A program made the translations under genes and the position numbers. This document shows, in pieces, positions 1 to 9,755 of a stretch of DNA of 64,000 nucleotides (positions within the stretch are counted from its first letter, which is position 1; every line of letters begins with the position of its first letter). The notes beneath the pieces are model-generated. The model was not told the origin of the DNA, searched no databases, and saw only the letters and a program-made list of their open reading frames with translations. This DNA comes from Flavobacterium alkalisoli (GTDB lineage Bacteria; Bacteroidota; Bacteroidia; Flavobacteriales; Flavobacteriaceae). The stretch is taken from NCBI RefSeq assembly GCF_008000935.1, contig NZ_CP042831.1, forward strand, positions 2,046,001 through 2,110,000, read 5' to 3'.

Positions 1-2
1 AA

Positions 3-2144
3 CTTTCTCTTGCTGATGTAGCTGAAAATGTTGAGTTTGGTTTAAGAAGAGACGACGGTGCCGTAGTTTATGTAAACGGTGTGGAAGTATTTAGAGACAA
101 TATGCCTGAAGGTGCTATTGATTATCTTACACATTCTGCTACTACCATAGACGGTGCAGACGAGAAGAGATACTTCTCTTACATAGTACCAAAAACGGTA
201 TTCCAGGAAGGTGTAAACAGAATTTCTGTTGAGCTTCACAACCGTGACGGTCAGAGTTCAGATATCAGTTTTGATATGTATATTAAAGATGCTCCTCAGG
301 ATATTGAGGTTTGTGACGAAGAGCATATTGCTTGTTTCACTTCAATTAACCCTACAGGACAAACTCCTAACCTTATAATTTCTCAGGAGCACAGATTCCA
401 GTTATTATTCAAACAGGGAGATGCTTATATGGACGGTTCGGGTAACGTGCCGGGTAACCATGACTTCTCTGCCTATGTAGGTACGGACGGAGACAGCGAA
501 CTTGGTCATTTATCAGTTAACCACGAAAATACTCCGGGTGGTGTGTCTATGCTTGATATTCACCTAGATACAGAAAACCAACTTTGGGTTATTGACGATT
601 CTCAACCGGTAGACTTCTATAACAACGACCTTGTAACAACTACAAGAAACTGTTCAGGAGGTATTACTCCTTGGGGTACCGTAATTACTGCTGAAGAGAA
701 TACAGCTTCAGGAGACGCTAACGGCGACGGATACCAGGATGAAGGCTGGTTAGTGGAAATTGATCCTGTTACTGCTCAGGTAATGGAGTACGGTAACGGT
801 AAGCAGGAAAAACTTTGGGCTATGGGTAGAATGAATCACGAAAACGTGGTTATTAAAGCCGATGGTTCTGCAGCTTACTATGGTGAAGACGGTGGTACAC
901 ACTGTGTTTACAAATATGTACCGGATGTACCGGGTAACCTTTACTCAGGTACTGTATATGTACTTCACTTAGATCTTGAAATGTCTAACGACGAGCCAAG
1001 TTCTGCAAAAGCAAGATGGATTCAGGTTCCTAATACAACACAACAGGACAGAAACAACCTTAATACAGTTGCTGCTTCTTTAGGAGGTACAAACTTTAAT
1101 GGTGTTGAAGATTGTGATATCAGCCCTCTTGACGGTAAAATTTACTTTACTGCTAAAGGTAGAAACCGTATCTACAGATTTACAGATCCTGTAAGTGTGA
1201 ACGATACAATTACTGACTTTGAAACTTTTGCAGGAGGTATGTCTTATCCTATTGCAACAGCAGGAGGTACAGTTACAGAACAATGGGGAGATGGTAACGA
1301 TAACCTTGTGTTTGACGACAAAGGTAACCTTTGGGTATGCCAGGATGGTGGATTAAACTACATTTGGGTAATCCGTCCGGATCATACACAAAACAATCCT
1401 AATATTGAGTTATTTGCGTCTATGCCTGCAGGTTCTGAGCCAACAGGTCTAACATTTACGCCAGACTATAAATACGGATTCTTCTCTGTACAGCACCCTA
1501 ACGGTGGTAATGCTCCTCAACAGGATGCTACATTTGGTAATGTAACATTTAATGCTTCGGCTACTGTAGTGTTCTCACTTAACCAATATTTAGGGACTCA
1601 GGCTCCTGAAGTTGATTTCGTTGCAGATCAGGTAGAGGTGGAAGAAGGTGAAACAGTAACATTTAACGACTTAAGTACTAATAACCCAACTGAGTGGTTA
1701 TGGACATTTGAAGGTGGTGACCCTGCTACTTCTACAGAGCAAAACCCAACGGTTACTTATGCAGAAGCAGGCACTTATGATGTTACTCTTATTGCTACAA
1801 ACGTGGCAGGTAACCAATCGCTTACTAAAGAAGAGTACATAATTGTTGAAGAAGGCCTTGGTATCGATAATCCTAATCCTCTTAGAGATAAAGTAAGCCT
1901 TTATCCTAACCCTACAAGCGGTAAGGTAACGGTTGAAATTAACGACGAAGGCGGTAAGGATGTAGTGGTTGATGTATATGACTTAGTAGGTAGAAAAATA
2001 ACTACACAAAATGTACAAACCACAGGAGGTACACAAACAATAAGCCTTGACTTAACATCACTTCAGGGTGAGCAGGTATTTATCATCAATGTAACAGTAG
2101 GTGATAAAACAGGAACTTATAAAATGCTTAAAGTTAACAGGTAG
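3..2144 (+). CDS. Secreted PhoX-type (DUF839) protein with PKD and T9SS sorting domain, 5' truncated
   Basis: The frame is open to the left edge, so the N-terminus is missing; a GTG at 81 is an internal valine, not a start. Visible domains in order: a galactose-binding-like beta segment (DDGAVVYVNG), a long PhoX/DUF839 region with GGITPWGTVITAEEN and MGRMNHENV, a PKD domain near 1600-1850 (WLWTFEGG, AGTYDVTLIATN), and a C-terminal type IX secretion domain (LYPNPTSGKVTVE, ending YKMLKVNR). PhoX enzymes are Ca/Fe-dependent phosphatases; the fold assignment is firm, phosphatase activity is inferred. The protein is expected to leave through the T9SS and be released or anchored at the surface. A strong terminator follows within 25 bp, so this is the last gene of its unit. 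Confidence 0.85.
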   Translation, partial: LSLADVAENVEFGLRRDDGAVVYVNGVEVFRDNMPEGAIDYLTHSATTIDGADEKRYFSYIVPKTVFQEGVNRISVELHNRDGQSSDISFDMYIKDAPQDIEVCDEEHIACFTSINPTGQTPNLIISQEHRFQLLFKQGDAYMDGSGNVPGNHDFSAYVGTDGDSELGHLSVNHENTPGGVSMLDIHLDTENQLWVIDDSQPVDFYNNDLVTTTRNCSGGITPWGTVITAEENTASGDANGDGYQDEGWLVEIDPVTAQVMEYGNGKQEKLWAMGRMNHENVVIKADGSAAYYGEDGGTHCVYKYVPDVPGNLYSGTVYVLHLDLEMSNDEPSSAKARWIQVPNTTQQDRNNLNTVAASLGGTNFNGVEDCDISPLDGKIYFTAKGRNRIYRFTDPVSVNDTITDFETFAGGMSYPIATAGGTVTEQWGDGNDNLVFDDKGNLWVCQDGGLNYIWVIRPDHTQNNPNIELFASMPAGSEPTGLTFTPDYKYGFFSVQHPNGGNAPQQDATFGNVTFNASATVVFSLNQYLGTQAPEVDFVADQVEVEEGETVTFNDLSTNNPTEWLWTFEGGDPATSTEQNPTVTYAEAGTYDVTLIATNVAGNQSLTKEEYIIVEEGLGIDNPNPLRDKVSLYPNPTSGKVTVEINDEGGKDVVVDVYDLVGRKITTQNVQTTGGTQTISLDLTSLQGEQVFIINVTVGDKTGTYKMLKVNR

Positions 2145-2168
2145 TATTATAATTTCATGCAAGAAGAG

Positions 2169-2197
2169 GGCCGGTACAAAATGTACCGGCCTTTTTT
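2169..2197 (+). terminator. Intrinsic terminator after the PhoX-type gene
   Basis: A perfect 10-bp stem GGCCGGTACA/TGTACCGGCC (2169-2178 with 2182-2191) with an AAA loop is followed by six T. It ends the plus-strand gene and touches the stop of the convergent gene. Confidence 0.9.
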
Positions 2198-2891
2198 ATT
2201 TTATTGATTTAAGTAGTTGTCGAATGGATATAATATGAGAGTACAAAACTATAGGAACAATTACAGCCGGTAACCATACATAAGGAAAATAGGTTACCCC
2301 TATATTTGGGTGGTTAAAAGCTAGTTTCTGGAATGGAGTAGGGGCGCTTAAAACGGCTATGCTTACAATGTTTATAAGTAGGGCTAGGCAAATGATATTC
2401 CACCCTAAAAGGTACTTACAATCAAGTGCTTTTTTAATAAAAATAAAGTAATAGATGATGGGTGTGGTAATACCCGAAATGATATCGAAGTTGTATCCTT
2501 CAAAAGTCATTAGGTGAGGTATTACCCTGTTTTTATATAGACAGAATAACAGTAACTCTACCGGGATGCGGATGATATGGAGTATTGTAAGCCATTTGAG
2601 TGAGGTGCTAATTCTGTCTTTTGAGAGTGATTTTCCAATCCCTGTTATAACAGCAAATAAGACTCCGGGAGCAATTAAAAATATAAAGTGTGGCGGATAT
2701 TCCTTTGTATTGCTGTAAAAGCCTTTAAAAGCCAATATTGTAGTTACAATCATCCATAGAGATATGATGATGAGTGTTATTATGCTTTTTGTGGCTTTGT
2801 ATAAAAAGAATACGGTAAGTACTGTGGTTATAATAAATCCTATTGCAGTTGGAGTTGAAATTTGTACCATAATAAAGTGTTTACAATACAA
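2196..2891 (-). CDS. Hypothetical multi-pass inner-membrane protein
   Basis: 231 residues with six or seven hydrophobic segments (for example IGFIITTVLTVFFLY, FIFLIAPGVLFAVITGIG, LLGWNIICLALLINIV) joined by short loops; no catalytic motif is recognised. An alternative ATG at codon 8 (2870, MVQISTP) is equally plausible because neither start has a Shine-Dalgarno sequence. It lies 51 bp downstream of a co-directional Crp/Fnr regulator gene, so it is probably co-transcribed with or controlled by it. The function is unknown; the pairing suggests a small stress or membrane-homeostasis unit, but that is only inference. Confidence 0.7.
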   Translation of the reverse strand: MYCKHFIMVQISTPTAIGFIITTVLTVFFLYKATKSIITLIIISLWMIVTTILAFKGFYSNTKEYPPHFIFLIAPGVLFAVITGIGKSLSKDRISTSLKWLTILHIIRIPVELLLFCLYKNRVIPHLMTFEGYNFDIISGITTPIIYYFIFIKKALDCKYLLGWNIICLALLINIVSIAVLSAPTPFQKLAFNHPNIGVTYFPYVWLPAVIVPIVLYSHIISIRQLLKSIK

Positions 2892-2942
2892 ATTTCTGTT
2901 TAAGCCTTTGTTTGGTTCTTGACAAAAGGCAAGAAATAAGTT

Positions 2943-3515
2943 TTACATTTTACCTCTTAGTCTACTAAGGGTACTATCGGTAATACCTAAATAAGATGCA
3001 ATATGTTTTAATGGGGCATATTGTAATATTTTATTATCATTTGTTATAAGTGCCTTGTAGCGTTCTTCGGCAGTTTTATTTATCATACCATAGTTACGTT
3101 CTTTAGACTTTATAAATTCTTTTACTAATATAGCTCTTCCAAAGTCACGAAATTCGGGCTTGTTATGAAAAAGAGTATTGAGTTCACTGTACGATAACCT
3201 GTACCCACTGCAGTTAGTTACAGCCTGAATATTAGTCTGAGAAGCCACTCTGTTAAAAAAAGAAGTAACCTCAAAAACCACATTATTTTCTTTATGGAAA
3301 TCGGTAGTTATTTCGTTACCATCGGTATCAAATAAAAAAGTTCTCATAAGTCCTTTTTCAAGATATAGGTAAGTATCGCTTATCTCATTTTGATGAAGGA
3401 GGTAATCTCCTTTGCTGTAGGTAATGGGTTCAAATGTCGCTGAAATAGTAGTTGCTTCTTTTTGAGATATAGGGATGGTTTGTTTTATAAAACTTATTAA
3501 TGCTTCCCGTTCCAT
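2943..3515 (-). CDS. Crp/Fnr family transcriptional regulator
   Basis: 190 residues. Residues 1-120 form a cyclic-nucleotide-binding-type beta roll (YSKGDYLLHQNEISDTYLYLEKG, then TDFHKENNVVFE). The C-terminal helix-turn-helix is LKHIASYLGITDSTLSRLRGKM, typical of the short Bacteroidota Crp/Fnr proteins. No cysteine cluster for an Fnr-type Fe-S centre is present, and the classical cAMP-binding arginine/serine signature is not obvious, so the ligand is unknown. It precedes a membrane protein gene on the same strand. Confidence 0.85.
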   Translation of the reverse strand: MEREALISFIKQTIPISQKEATTISATFEPITYSKGDYLLHQNEISDTYLYLEKGLMRTFLFDTDGNEITTDFHKENNVVFEVTSFFNRVASQTNIQAVTNCSGYRLSYSELNTLFHNKPEFRDFGRAILVKEFIKSKERNYGMINKTAEERYKALITNDNKILQYAPLKHIASYLGITDSTLSRLRGKM

Positions 3516-3581
3516 TTTGGTTAGTTTAGATTTGAAGTATAAATATAGTAATCAAAACCTAAACAGTATTTTTAGATAAGA

Positions 3582-3615
3582 GGGTAAAAAAAACTCCGGC
3601 AGCTGCCGGAGTTTT
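3582..3615 (-). terminator. Bidirectional-looking terminator downstream of susD
   Basis: A perfect 26-bp palindrome centred on CCGGCAGCTGCCGG (3590-3615) is followed on the minus strand by eight T (A-run 3586-3593 on plus). It ends the sigma/FecR/SusC/SusD transcription block. Confidence 0.85.
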
Positions 3616-3637
3616 AAGTACTGAAACATTAATCAAC

Positions 3638-5407
3638 TTAATAACCCAAATTTTGCGTAAGTTCATCAGTAACATCCATTGCTTCCTGAGGGATAGGGAA
3701 TACCCTTCTAAATGGCTCAGAAGCAGGTTTTGCTGTATAAGGAAGGTCAAATTTGCCGAAACGTATCATTTGCGGCCTTCTCTTCATTTCCCAGTAAAGC
3801 TCAAATCCAATTTCTTTATATAGTATATCAGCATCGATAGAAGGAATAGCTATACCAGGAGTATTTCCGTAAAGTGCTTCTCTTGTTCTCGAAGTTCTAA
3901 GCATATTGATGTCCATAAGTGCAGAACCATTATTTCCTTTACGTAAATAAGCTTCAGCTCTCATAGTATAAATACCACCTAAACGGTATAGCGGAATATC
4001 TACATTACTAGATCCGTTACCTTGTTCCGGGTCGTATTCAAATTTGAAGATACGTACACCACGGTTTATCTGATCCTGAGCAAATACAGCCTGTGTAGGA
4101 TTGTCAAAATCAAGCTCAGGAGTAAATACCATCGGAGTGGTAGCGCTTTTTTCCATAAATAGCTGAGATACCTTAATTCTTCCGTCGCCAGTCATTTCAA
4201 AACCACCCGACTGAGTAAGTTTCGGTCCGTACTGTTGTCCAACAAGTAATCCGCTGTTAAAGTGGAACCAAGGCAGGTCGCTGCTTCCCGGTACCAGGTC
4301 AGATGCAGGTACGCTTACATCGGTACCATCATTCATAAACCATGTGCCGTCACCATATTGGTATTTTCTTGAGAATCTAGGGTCTTCATGATTACCTTCC
4401 CAACTTGCATAGAACTCGGGAGTAGTACATGAACCGTTAGTACCCCTGTTTGCAGGAGAAGGTCTCTGGTTACGGGCCACACACATATAGCCTAAGTCGT
4501 TATCACCATTACGGATGTTGTCTATTTTTTGTACTACAACAAAAATGTGTTCCTGACCGCCTGAATTGTTGATAGAGAAGTTATCAAAGAAATTAGGGTT
4601 AAGGCTAAATTTACCAGAATCGATAATTAACGAAGTATAGTAAATTACCCTGTCCATATCTGTACCGTTTCCGCTTACAGAAGCCTCATTAAAGTTAAAT
4701 GAAGAACTTGCGTTGTAACGGTCTTTATAAACTGCACGATTAAGGTACATATCAGCAAGTAGGGCATAGGCAGCCTCTTTTGTAAAACGGCCTGAATGTG
4801 TCCTGTTTTCTCCAAGTTCAGCTAAATCAGGAATAATAGCTTCTACGTCCTCAATAAGTCCGTCAATCGCATCGGCAGCCTGAAGTATCTCTACAGGAGC
4901 ATTCTCATCAAGAGGGTCGCGGTAAGGAGCCTGTCCGTAAAGGTCAAGTGTATAGTAAGTATAGAATGCAAGGAGCCCTTTAGCTTCGGCAAGAAACATT
5001 GCCTTATCTGTAAATTCGTTTCCGCTTATTGTTTTTATAGCTGTAAGCGAACGTGTAATACCATTAGTAAGTTTGTTCCAGTTATCGGTAATAACGGCAC
5101 TGCTTGGAGTCCATGTAAACTCGTGCATTGTACGCCATTTACCACCATCACCCCAGTCACTACCACGTGTAGGAAGGATAGCTATATCAGAAGAATATTC
5201 CTGCATGGCAAAAATACCACCGTTATCTACAAAAGTTCCGTCACCTAATCTGTCATATGCTGCTGCAAGGGCACCGTCTACGCTAGATGCGTCTTCACCA
5301 AGTACCTCGTCAAGCACTACCTCGTCTAAGTCGGTACAGCTGGCTAAAGTCAGGGCAGCAAGTGCTACTGCTATACTTTTTATTGTAAATATTTTGTTCT
5401 TTTTCAT
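3638..5407 (-). CDS. RagB/SusD family nutrient-uptake surface lipoprotein
   Basis: 589 residues. A lipoprotein signal peptide ends in the lipobox LASC (cysteine near residue 24). The rest is a SusD-like alpha/TPR scaffold: the N-terminal SusD_3 region (ADMYLNRAVY) and a C-terminal segment (LYRLGGIYTMRAEAYLRKG, then FELYWEMKRRPQMIRFG) that is the family signature. SusD proteins cap the SusC barrel at the cell surface and bind the glycan or other oligomer. The gene starts 3 bp after susC ends. No carbohydrate-active enzyme gene is adjacent, so the substrate cannot be inferred. Confidence 0.93.
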   Translation of the reverse strand: MKKNKIFTIKSIAVALAALTLASCTDLDEVVLDEVLGEDASSVDGALAAAYDRLGDGTFVDNGGIFAMQEYSSDIAILPTRGSDWGDGGKWRTMHEFTWTPSSAVITDNWNKLTNGITRSLTAIKTISGNEFTDKAMFLAEAKGLLAFYTYYTLDLYGQAPYRDPLDENAPVEILQAADAIDGLIEDVEAIIPDLAELGENRTHSGRFTKEAAYALLADMYLNRAVYKDRYNASSSFNFNEASVSGNGTDMDRVIYYTSLIIDSGKFSLNPNFFDNFSINNSGGQEHIFVVVQKIDNIRNGDNDLGYMCVARNQRPSPANRGTNGSCTTPEFYASWEGNHEDPRFSRKYQYGDGTWFMNDGTDVSVPASDLVPGSSDLPWFHFNSGLLVGQQYGPKLTQSGGFEMTGDGRIKVSQLFMEKSATTPMVFTPELDFDNPTQAVFAQDQINRGVRIFKFEYDPEQGNGSSNVDIPLYRLGGIYTMRAEAYLRKGNNGSALMDINMLRTSRTREALYGNTPGIAIPSIDADILYKEIGFELYWEMKRRPQMIRFGKFDLPYTAKPASEPFRRVFPIPQEAMDVTDELTQNLGY

Positions 5408-5410
5408 TTT

Positions 5411-8400
5411 TTATAATTTTAGAGTTGCACCTAGAATGAATGTTCTTGCACTTGGGTAGCTTGAATAATCGATACCCAGTGACTGGTTACCTCCGCTTGA
5501 TTTAGCGCTGTTAATTAACGGATCGTAACCACTATAATCTGTTATTGTAAACAGGTTTTGTCCTGTTACATACAGGTTAAGTCCCTGTAACCAGTTTAGG
5601 TTTTTAATTTTAAAGTTGTAACCTAAACGAGCTGTGTTTAATCTTAAGAAATCTGATTTTTCAAGATAAAGTGTAGACAGCTGTGGTGAGTTTGCAGGGT
5701 TAGCTCCTGAATTGTAATAATCTGTTGCAGTGTTTCTGTCTGATGCAAGGTTATTAATATTAAGAGCATTTAATCCTGTATTGTTTACAAGATACCCTCC
5801 TGACTGACCGATGATTGAGAATGAGAAATCAAAGTTTTTATAGTTCATCTGGCTGTTAAAGCCGTAAGTGAATTTAGGTAACGCACCTTCTATAATTACA
5901 CGGTCGTCTCCTGTAATGGCACCGTCACCGTTTTGATCCTTAAATATTTCGGCACCGTTCTCATCAAAACCTACATGCTCAATAAGGTAGAATGAACCTG
6001 CAGCATATCCGCTTTTGTAGATGTTTGCTAATACTCCCGACTGACCAGGACCTGAAATTGCACCTGAAAGGATTTCTGATACAGGAAGGTTTTTCACTTC
6101 GTTATCAAGTGTAGCCCCGTTAAAATCTACCGACCATTTAAAGTCGCTGTTGTCAATTATCTGAGAACCTAACATGAACTCAAAACCTTTGTTTACAATT
6201 TCTCCGTCTATATTTACCCAAATAGTATTGGTTGGGCTAAGTACCGGAGAAGGTATGTTTAGGATGGCATCGGTAGTGGTTTTGTTAAAGTAATCAAGTG
6301 TACCATATAGTTTACCGTTCCATAGGCTAAAGTCTATACCTAAGTCAAACTGAGTAACTACTTCCCATTTAAGGTCAGGGTTTGGAGTTCTTGAAACAGA
6401 TACACCGTTAACAAGGCCTAGGTCATCATACAGATAGTAACCATCTGCGCCGCTAAGAGCGTAACTCGCTTTTGTAATTTTATTTTGTACTTCCTGGTTA
6501 CCTGTTTGTCCCCAGCTTGCTCTAAGTTTTAGGTTTTCTATTACTTTGTTCTCTTTAAGGAAACTTTCCTGAGAAATTACCCAACCCCCTGCAAATGAAG
6601 GGAAGTAACCATATTTGTTGTTTTCACCAAAACGTGTAGAACCGTCAGCCCTCATTGAAGCTGTAATAAGGTATTTCTTGTTGAAAGCATAGTTTACCCT
6701 TCCAAAGAAAGACTGTAGCTCATTTTCCTGAGCGAAACCGGTTACACCTGTCTGATAGCCTGAAAATGCAGGGTTATCTGCCGGATTAACGCCTATTTCC
6801 TGATCAGCTATATCGTCTATGCTGAATGCTGTTCCCGATCTTTCAAATTTCTGATAAGAGAAACCACCAAGAACTTCTACCTTATGTTTGTCGTTAAACC
6901 AGTTATAAGTTAAATAATCTTCGATAAGCTGGCTTTTAGATTCAAGGTTACCCTGAATGTATTTACCTATAGGGTTAAGGTCGGTTACGTTAGGGTAGAT
7001 TGTAGTATTTCTTTCTGACATTGAACGGTCTACACCTATATTAAGTTTATAGTCTAAACCTTTAGCAAGCCTAAGAGATGCCTCAAAGTTTCCTAATACT
7101 CTTATTGTACGTGTTTCGTCATTATAGATGCTTAAGAGGTAAGCAGGGTTATAATGCGCATTCATGTTAAAGTTTTGGTACTCGCCGTTTTCATCAAACA
7201 CAGGCTGAGTAGGGTTTGCCATAAGGGTGTGGATAATAAGCTGTCCGTTAGAACCACCATCATCACTGGTTGGTACACCGTTATCTACAGTTTCACTTGC
7301 AGTAAGGTTAGCACTTAGGCGTAAACGTTTGTCAAAAAATGACTCAGCAGCATTAATCCTGCCTGAAGTACGTTTAAAGTTACTGTTGTTTACTATACCT
7401 TCCTGATCCATTTGTCCAAGTGATACATAGTAGTTACCTGTATCGGTTTGTTTAGAGAAAGCCATTACATTGTTTGTAGTCACGGCATTTCTGTATATTA
7501 CATCCTGCCAGTCGGTATCTCCGCCGTGGTCAAAAGCAGGATCAGTAAGAGCGTTTCTGTATTCGCTTGCAGATAGTACATCAAGCTTTTTAGACACTTT
7601 AGAGAAACCTAAGTAAGAGTCTACAGTAAAAGTAGCTTCACCTTTTTTACCTTTTTTAGTAGTGATTATAACTACACCATTAGATCCCCTTGCTCCATAG
7701 ATAGCAGCAGCAGAAGCATCTTTAAGTACACTTATAGATTCGATATCACTTGTATTAAGGAAGTTAAGAGGGTTTTTAGCTCTTGAAGTACCAAAACCAA
7801 CATTTTGTCCTGCAGGGCTGGCATCGTCATTAGTTAACGGCACACCGTCTACAACAAATAGCGGAGTACTACCACTTCTTATTGAACCTACACCACGGAT
7901 GGTTACATCCATAGGAGCTCCCGGCTCACCACTTGCCTGAACAACCCTTACACCGGCAACCTTACCTTGTAATAGCTGATCGGCAGATACGTTAACACCT
8001 AGTCTGAAGTTGTCTTCCTCAAGTTGTGTTACCGATCCTGTAAGGTCGGCTTTAGTTTGCTTACCATAACCTACCACTACAACCTCGTCAAGCTCTGATG
8101 CGTTTGACTCCAGTTGTATACTAAGGCTGTCGCTGTCAACTAAAACACTTCTTGTTTTATAACCTATAAATGATACTTCAAGGATTTTACCCTGAGCTAC
8201 CATAATTTCAAAATTACCGTCTAAATCAGTTGCTACAATATTGTTTGTACCCACCTCCATAACAGATGCACCGGGTAATGGCATTCCGTTTTCGTCAAGT
8301 ACTTTACCTTTTACGGTTTGTTGTACATCTGAAATATTTTTAACAGCGGCCTCCTTTTTAATAAGCACCAGTTTGTTACTGATGTTATAAGTAAAATGAG

Positions 8401-8680
8401 CTTTTTGAGAAAGGTCTTTTAATACCGTTTCTATAGGGCTGTTTGTATAAGTAACCGTATATAGGTTTTTATCTTCTATGATGCTTTCACCATAGCTGAA
8501 CTTATAGTTTGTTTTTTCGCTTAATGTTGAAAAAATGTTTACCAGTGTTGCTTTTTCTGATTTAAAGCTTACTTTTGGCGTGTTTATTACGCCTTTAGCT
8601 TCAGCTCCTAAAAGGGAGAGTAGCGTAAACACTAAAAAAATCGTGTTTTTTAGTTTAAAAGAAGTAAATTTAGAATACAT
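5411..8680 (-). CDS. SusC/RagA family TonB-linked outer-membrane protein with STN signalling domain
   Basis: 1089 residues. In order: signal peptide (about 1-28), STN secretin/TonB N-terminal domain (about 35-110), carboxypeptidase-regulatory-like beta sandwich (about 122-200, VKGKVLDENGMPLPGASV), TonB plug with the SusC signature (SGEPGAPMDVTIRGVGS, then FVVDGVPL), and a 22-strand barrel ending in LGATLKL. The STN domain marks it as a trans-envelope signalling transporter that talks to the FecR protein encoded upstream. Together with SusD it imports an oligomeric nutrient. A + strand terminator in its leader suggests antisense RNA control. Confidence 0.95.
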   Translation of the reverse strand: MYSKFTSFKLKNTIFLVFTLLSLLGAEAKGVINTPKVSFKSEKATLVNIFSTLSEKTNYKFSYGESIIEDKNLYTVTYTNSPIETVLKDLSQKAHFTYNISNKLVLIKKEAAVKNISDVQQTVKGKVLDENGMPLPGASVMEVGTNNIVATDLDGNFEIMVAQGKILEVSFIGYKTRSVLVDSDSLSIQLESNASELDEVVVVGYGKQTKADLTGSVTQLEEDNFRLGVNVSADQLLQGKVAGVRVVQASGEPGAPMDVTIRGVGSIRSGSTPLFVVDGVPLTNDDASPAGQNVGFGTSRAKNPLNFLNTSDIESISVLKDASAAAIYGARGSNGVVIITTKKGKKGEATFTVDSYLGFSKVSKKLDVLSASEYRNALTDPAFDHGGDTDWQDVIYRNAVTTNNVMAFSKQTDTGNYYVSLGQMDQEGIVNNSNFKRTSGRINAAESFFDKRLRLSANLTASETVDNGVPTSDDGGSNGQLIIHTLMANPTQPVFDENGEYQNFNMNAHYNPAYLLSIYNDETRTIRVLGNFEASLRLAKGLDYKLNIGVDRSMSERNTTIYPNVTDLNPIGKYIQGNLESKSQLIEDYLTYNWFNDKHKVEVLGGFSYQKFERSGTAFSIDDIADQEIGVNPADNPAFSGYQTGVTGFAQENELQSFFGRVNYAFNKKYLITASMRADGSTRFGENNKYGYFPSFAGGWVISQESFLKENKVIENLKLRASWGQTGNQEVQNKITKASYALSGADGYYLYDDLGLVNGVSVSRTPNPDLKWEVVTQFDLGIDFSLWNGKLYGTLDYFNKTTTDAILNIPSPVLSPTNTIWVNIDGEIVNKGFEFMLGSQIIDNSDFKWSVDFNGATLDNEVKNLPVSEILSGAISGPGQSGVLANIYKSGYAAGSFYLIEHVGFDENGAEIFKDQNGDGAITGDDRVIIEGALPKFTYGFNSQMNYKNFDFSFSIIGQSGGYLVNNTGLNALNINNLASDRNTATDYYNSGANPANSPQLSTLYLEKSDFLRLNTARLGYNFKIKNLNWLQGLNLYVTGQNLFTITDYSGYDPLINSAKSSGGNQSLGIDYSSYPSARTFILGATLKL

Positions 8681-8754
8681 GTTTTAAGTTATTGGTTTTT
8701 ACGATGGCTTAATTTCTATAGACCGTAGTTGTTCGCAGCAACTGCGGTTTTTTT
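8678..8754 (+). ncRNA. Candidate cis-antisense RNA over the susC start (DonS-like)
   Basis: A stem-loop ACCGTAGTTG / CAACTGCGGT (8722-8731 with 8739-8748) is followed by seven T on the plus strand, although both flanking genes are on the minus strand. The one imperfect pair is a T-G wobble only if the plus strand is transcribed; read the other way it is an A-C mismatch. A near-consensus -7 box TAAATTTA lies at 8665-8672, giving a transcript of about 75 nt antisense to the susC start codon and leader. Cis-antisense RNAs of this arrangement (DonS family) are known at Bacteroides SusC loci controlled by ECF sigma/anti-sigma pairs. The 5' end is inferred. Confidence 0.4.
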
Positions 8755-8755
8755 A

Positions 8756-9691
8756 TTATCGTTTCGCTGTTATTGTATTGTCATAGGCCTCAAATTTTTG
8801 ATTTGTGATGTAGTTTATTTGTTCTAAGATGCTGTCTAAAGATGCTCTGTTTTTAATGTAAACCGTAAGTCTGGTATTTAATATTTCTTCGTTTTTAAGT
8901 TCCAGTTTTACACCATATTTATAGCGTAACAAAGTAAATACCTCGTCCAGTTTTACATCATTAAGTTCTATATCTTCTTTATACCAGTTAGCCAGTATAG
9001 TTTCTGTAGCAGGCTGTTTGGTAAGTTTACTGTTGTTATATATGGCTTCCTCATTAGGAAGAAGGTCTACACTTTGTCCGCCCGATGATACATTTACCTT
9101 ACCGGTTACTACGGTTACATTACAGTTTTCCCGGCATAATTTTATATGGAAAGAAGTACCAAGTACTTTTGTTTTGATATCGCCCGAAGTAATTATAAAC
9201 GGATGTTCAGGGTCTTTTGCAACTTTAAAGAAAGCGTTACCCTGTAGTAGTGTTATAGCTCTTTCTTTACCTGTAAAATGTGCCGGATATGCTAATTGTG
9301 AACTGGCAGCCAGGAATATAGTTGTGCCGTCTTCCAGTCTAAGGGAATCCATTGCGGCTGTTGTTTGTAATGAAAGCATTTCCGGTTTTTTATCACTTTT
9401 TATTATAAAAGTGGTGCCCACCGCTATGGCTATACATGCAGCGGCAGCATATTTGTGAAAATTAAGTTTTCTTACTTTTTTAACCGGATTTACAGACAGG
9501 CTTATAGTATTGTAAATAGCATTTGAAACCTCTTCCTTATTTCCCATAGTGGCTTCATCCCAACTGTTGTTATTGGAATATTCATGCTGAATAAAATCTT
9601 CCAGCAACTGCTCTTCTTTTTCAGAGGCTTTTTTATCTGTACTTTTTTCGATAAGATGTTCCAGATAATGTTTTACTTTTCTAATCATCAT
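8756..9691 (-). CDS. FecR family anti-sigma factor
   Basis: 311 residues: a cytoplasmic N-terminal region of about 78 residues, one membrane span (about 80-97, YAAAACIAIAVGTTFIIK), a periplasmic FecR domain (DGTTIFLAASSQLAYP, TSGDIKTKVLGTSFHI) and a C-terminal DUF4974 domain (DVKLDEVFTLLRYKYGV) that resembles an STN fold and is expected to contact SusC. It holds the ECF sigma factor encoded 64 bp upstream and releases it when SusC is loaded with substrate. An ATG two codons in is an alternative start. Confidence 0.92.
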   Translation of the reverse strand: MMIRKVKHYLEHLIEKSTDKKASEKEEQLLEDFIQHEYSNNNSWDEATMGNKEEVSNAIYNTISLSVNPVKKVRKLNFHKYAAAACIAIAVGTTFIIKSDKKPEMLSLQTTAAMDSLRLEDGTTIFLAASSQLAYPAHFTGKERAITLLQGNAFFKVAKDPEHPFIITSGDIKTKVLGTSFHIKLCRENCNVTVVTGKVNVSSGGQSVDLLPNEEAIYNNSKLTKQPATETILANWYKEDIELNDVKLDEVFTLLRYKYGVKLELKNEEILNTRLTVYIKNRASLDSILEQINYITNQKFEAYDNTITAKR

Positions 9692-9755
9692 AATGTAATT
9701 CGTCTATAAGTACCTTATGAGGGAAATAGTACTATTGTCGAGTATTACTATACTG

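Noticed and set aside
9695..9727. ATTCGTCTA in the fecR/sigma spacer, like a LytTR half-site
   Set aside because: No second half-site occurs 21 bp away on either side and no matching -7 box follows.
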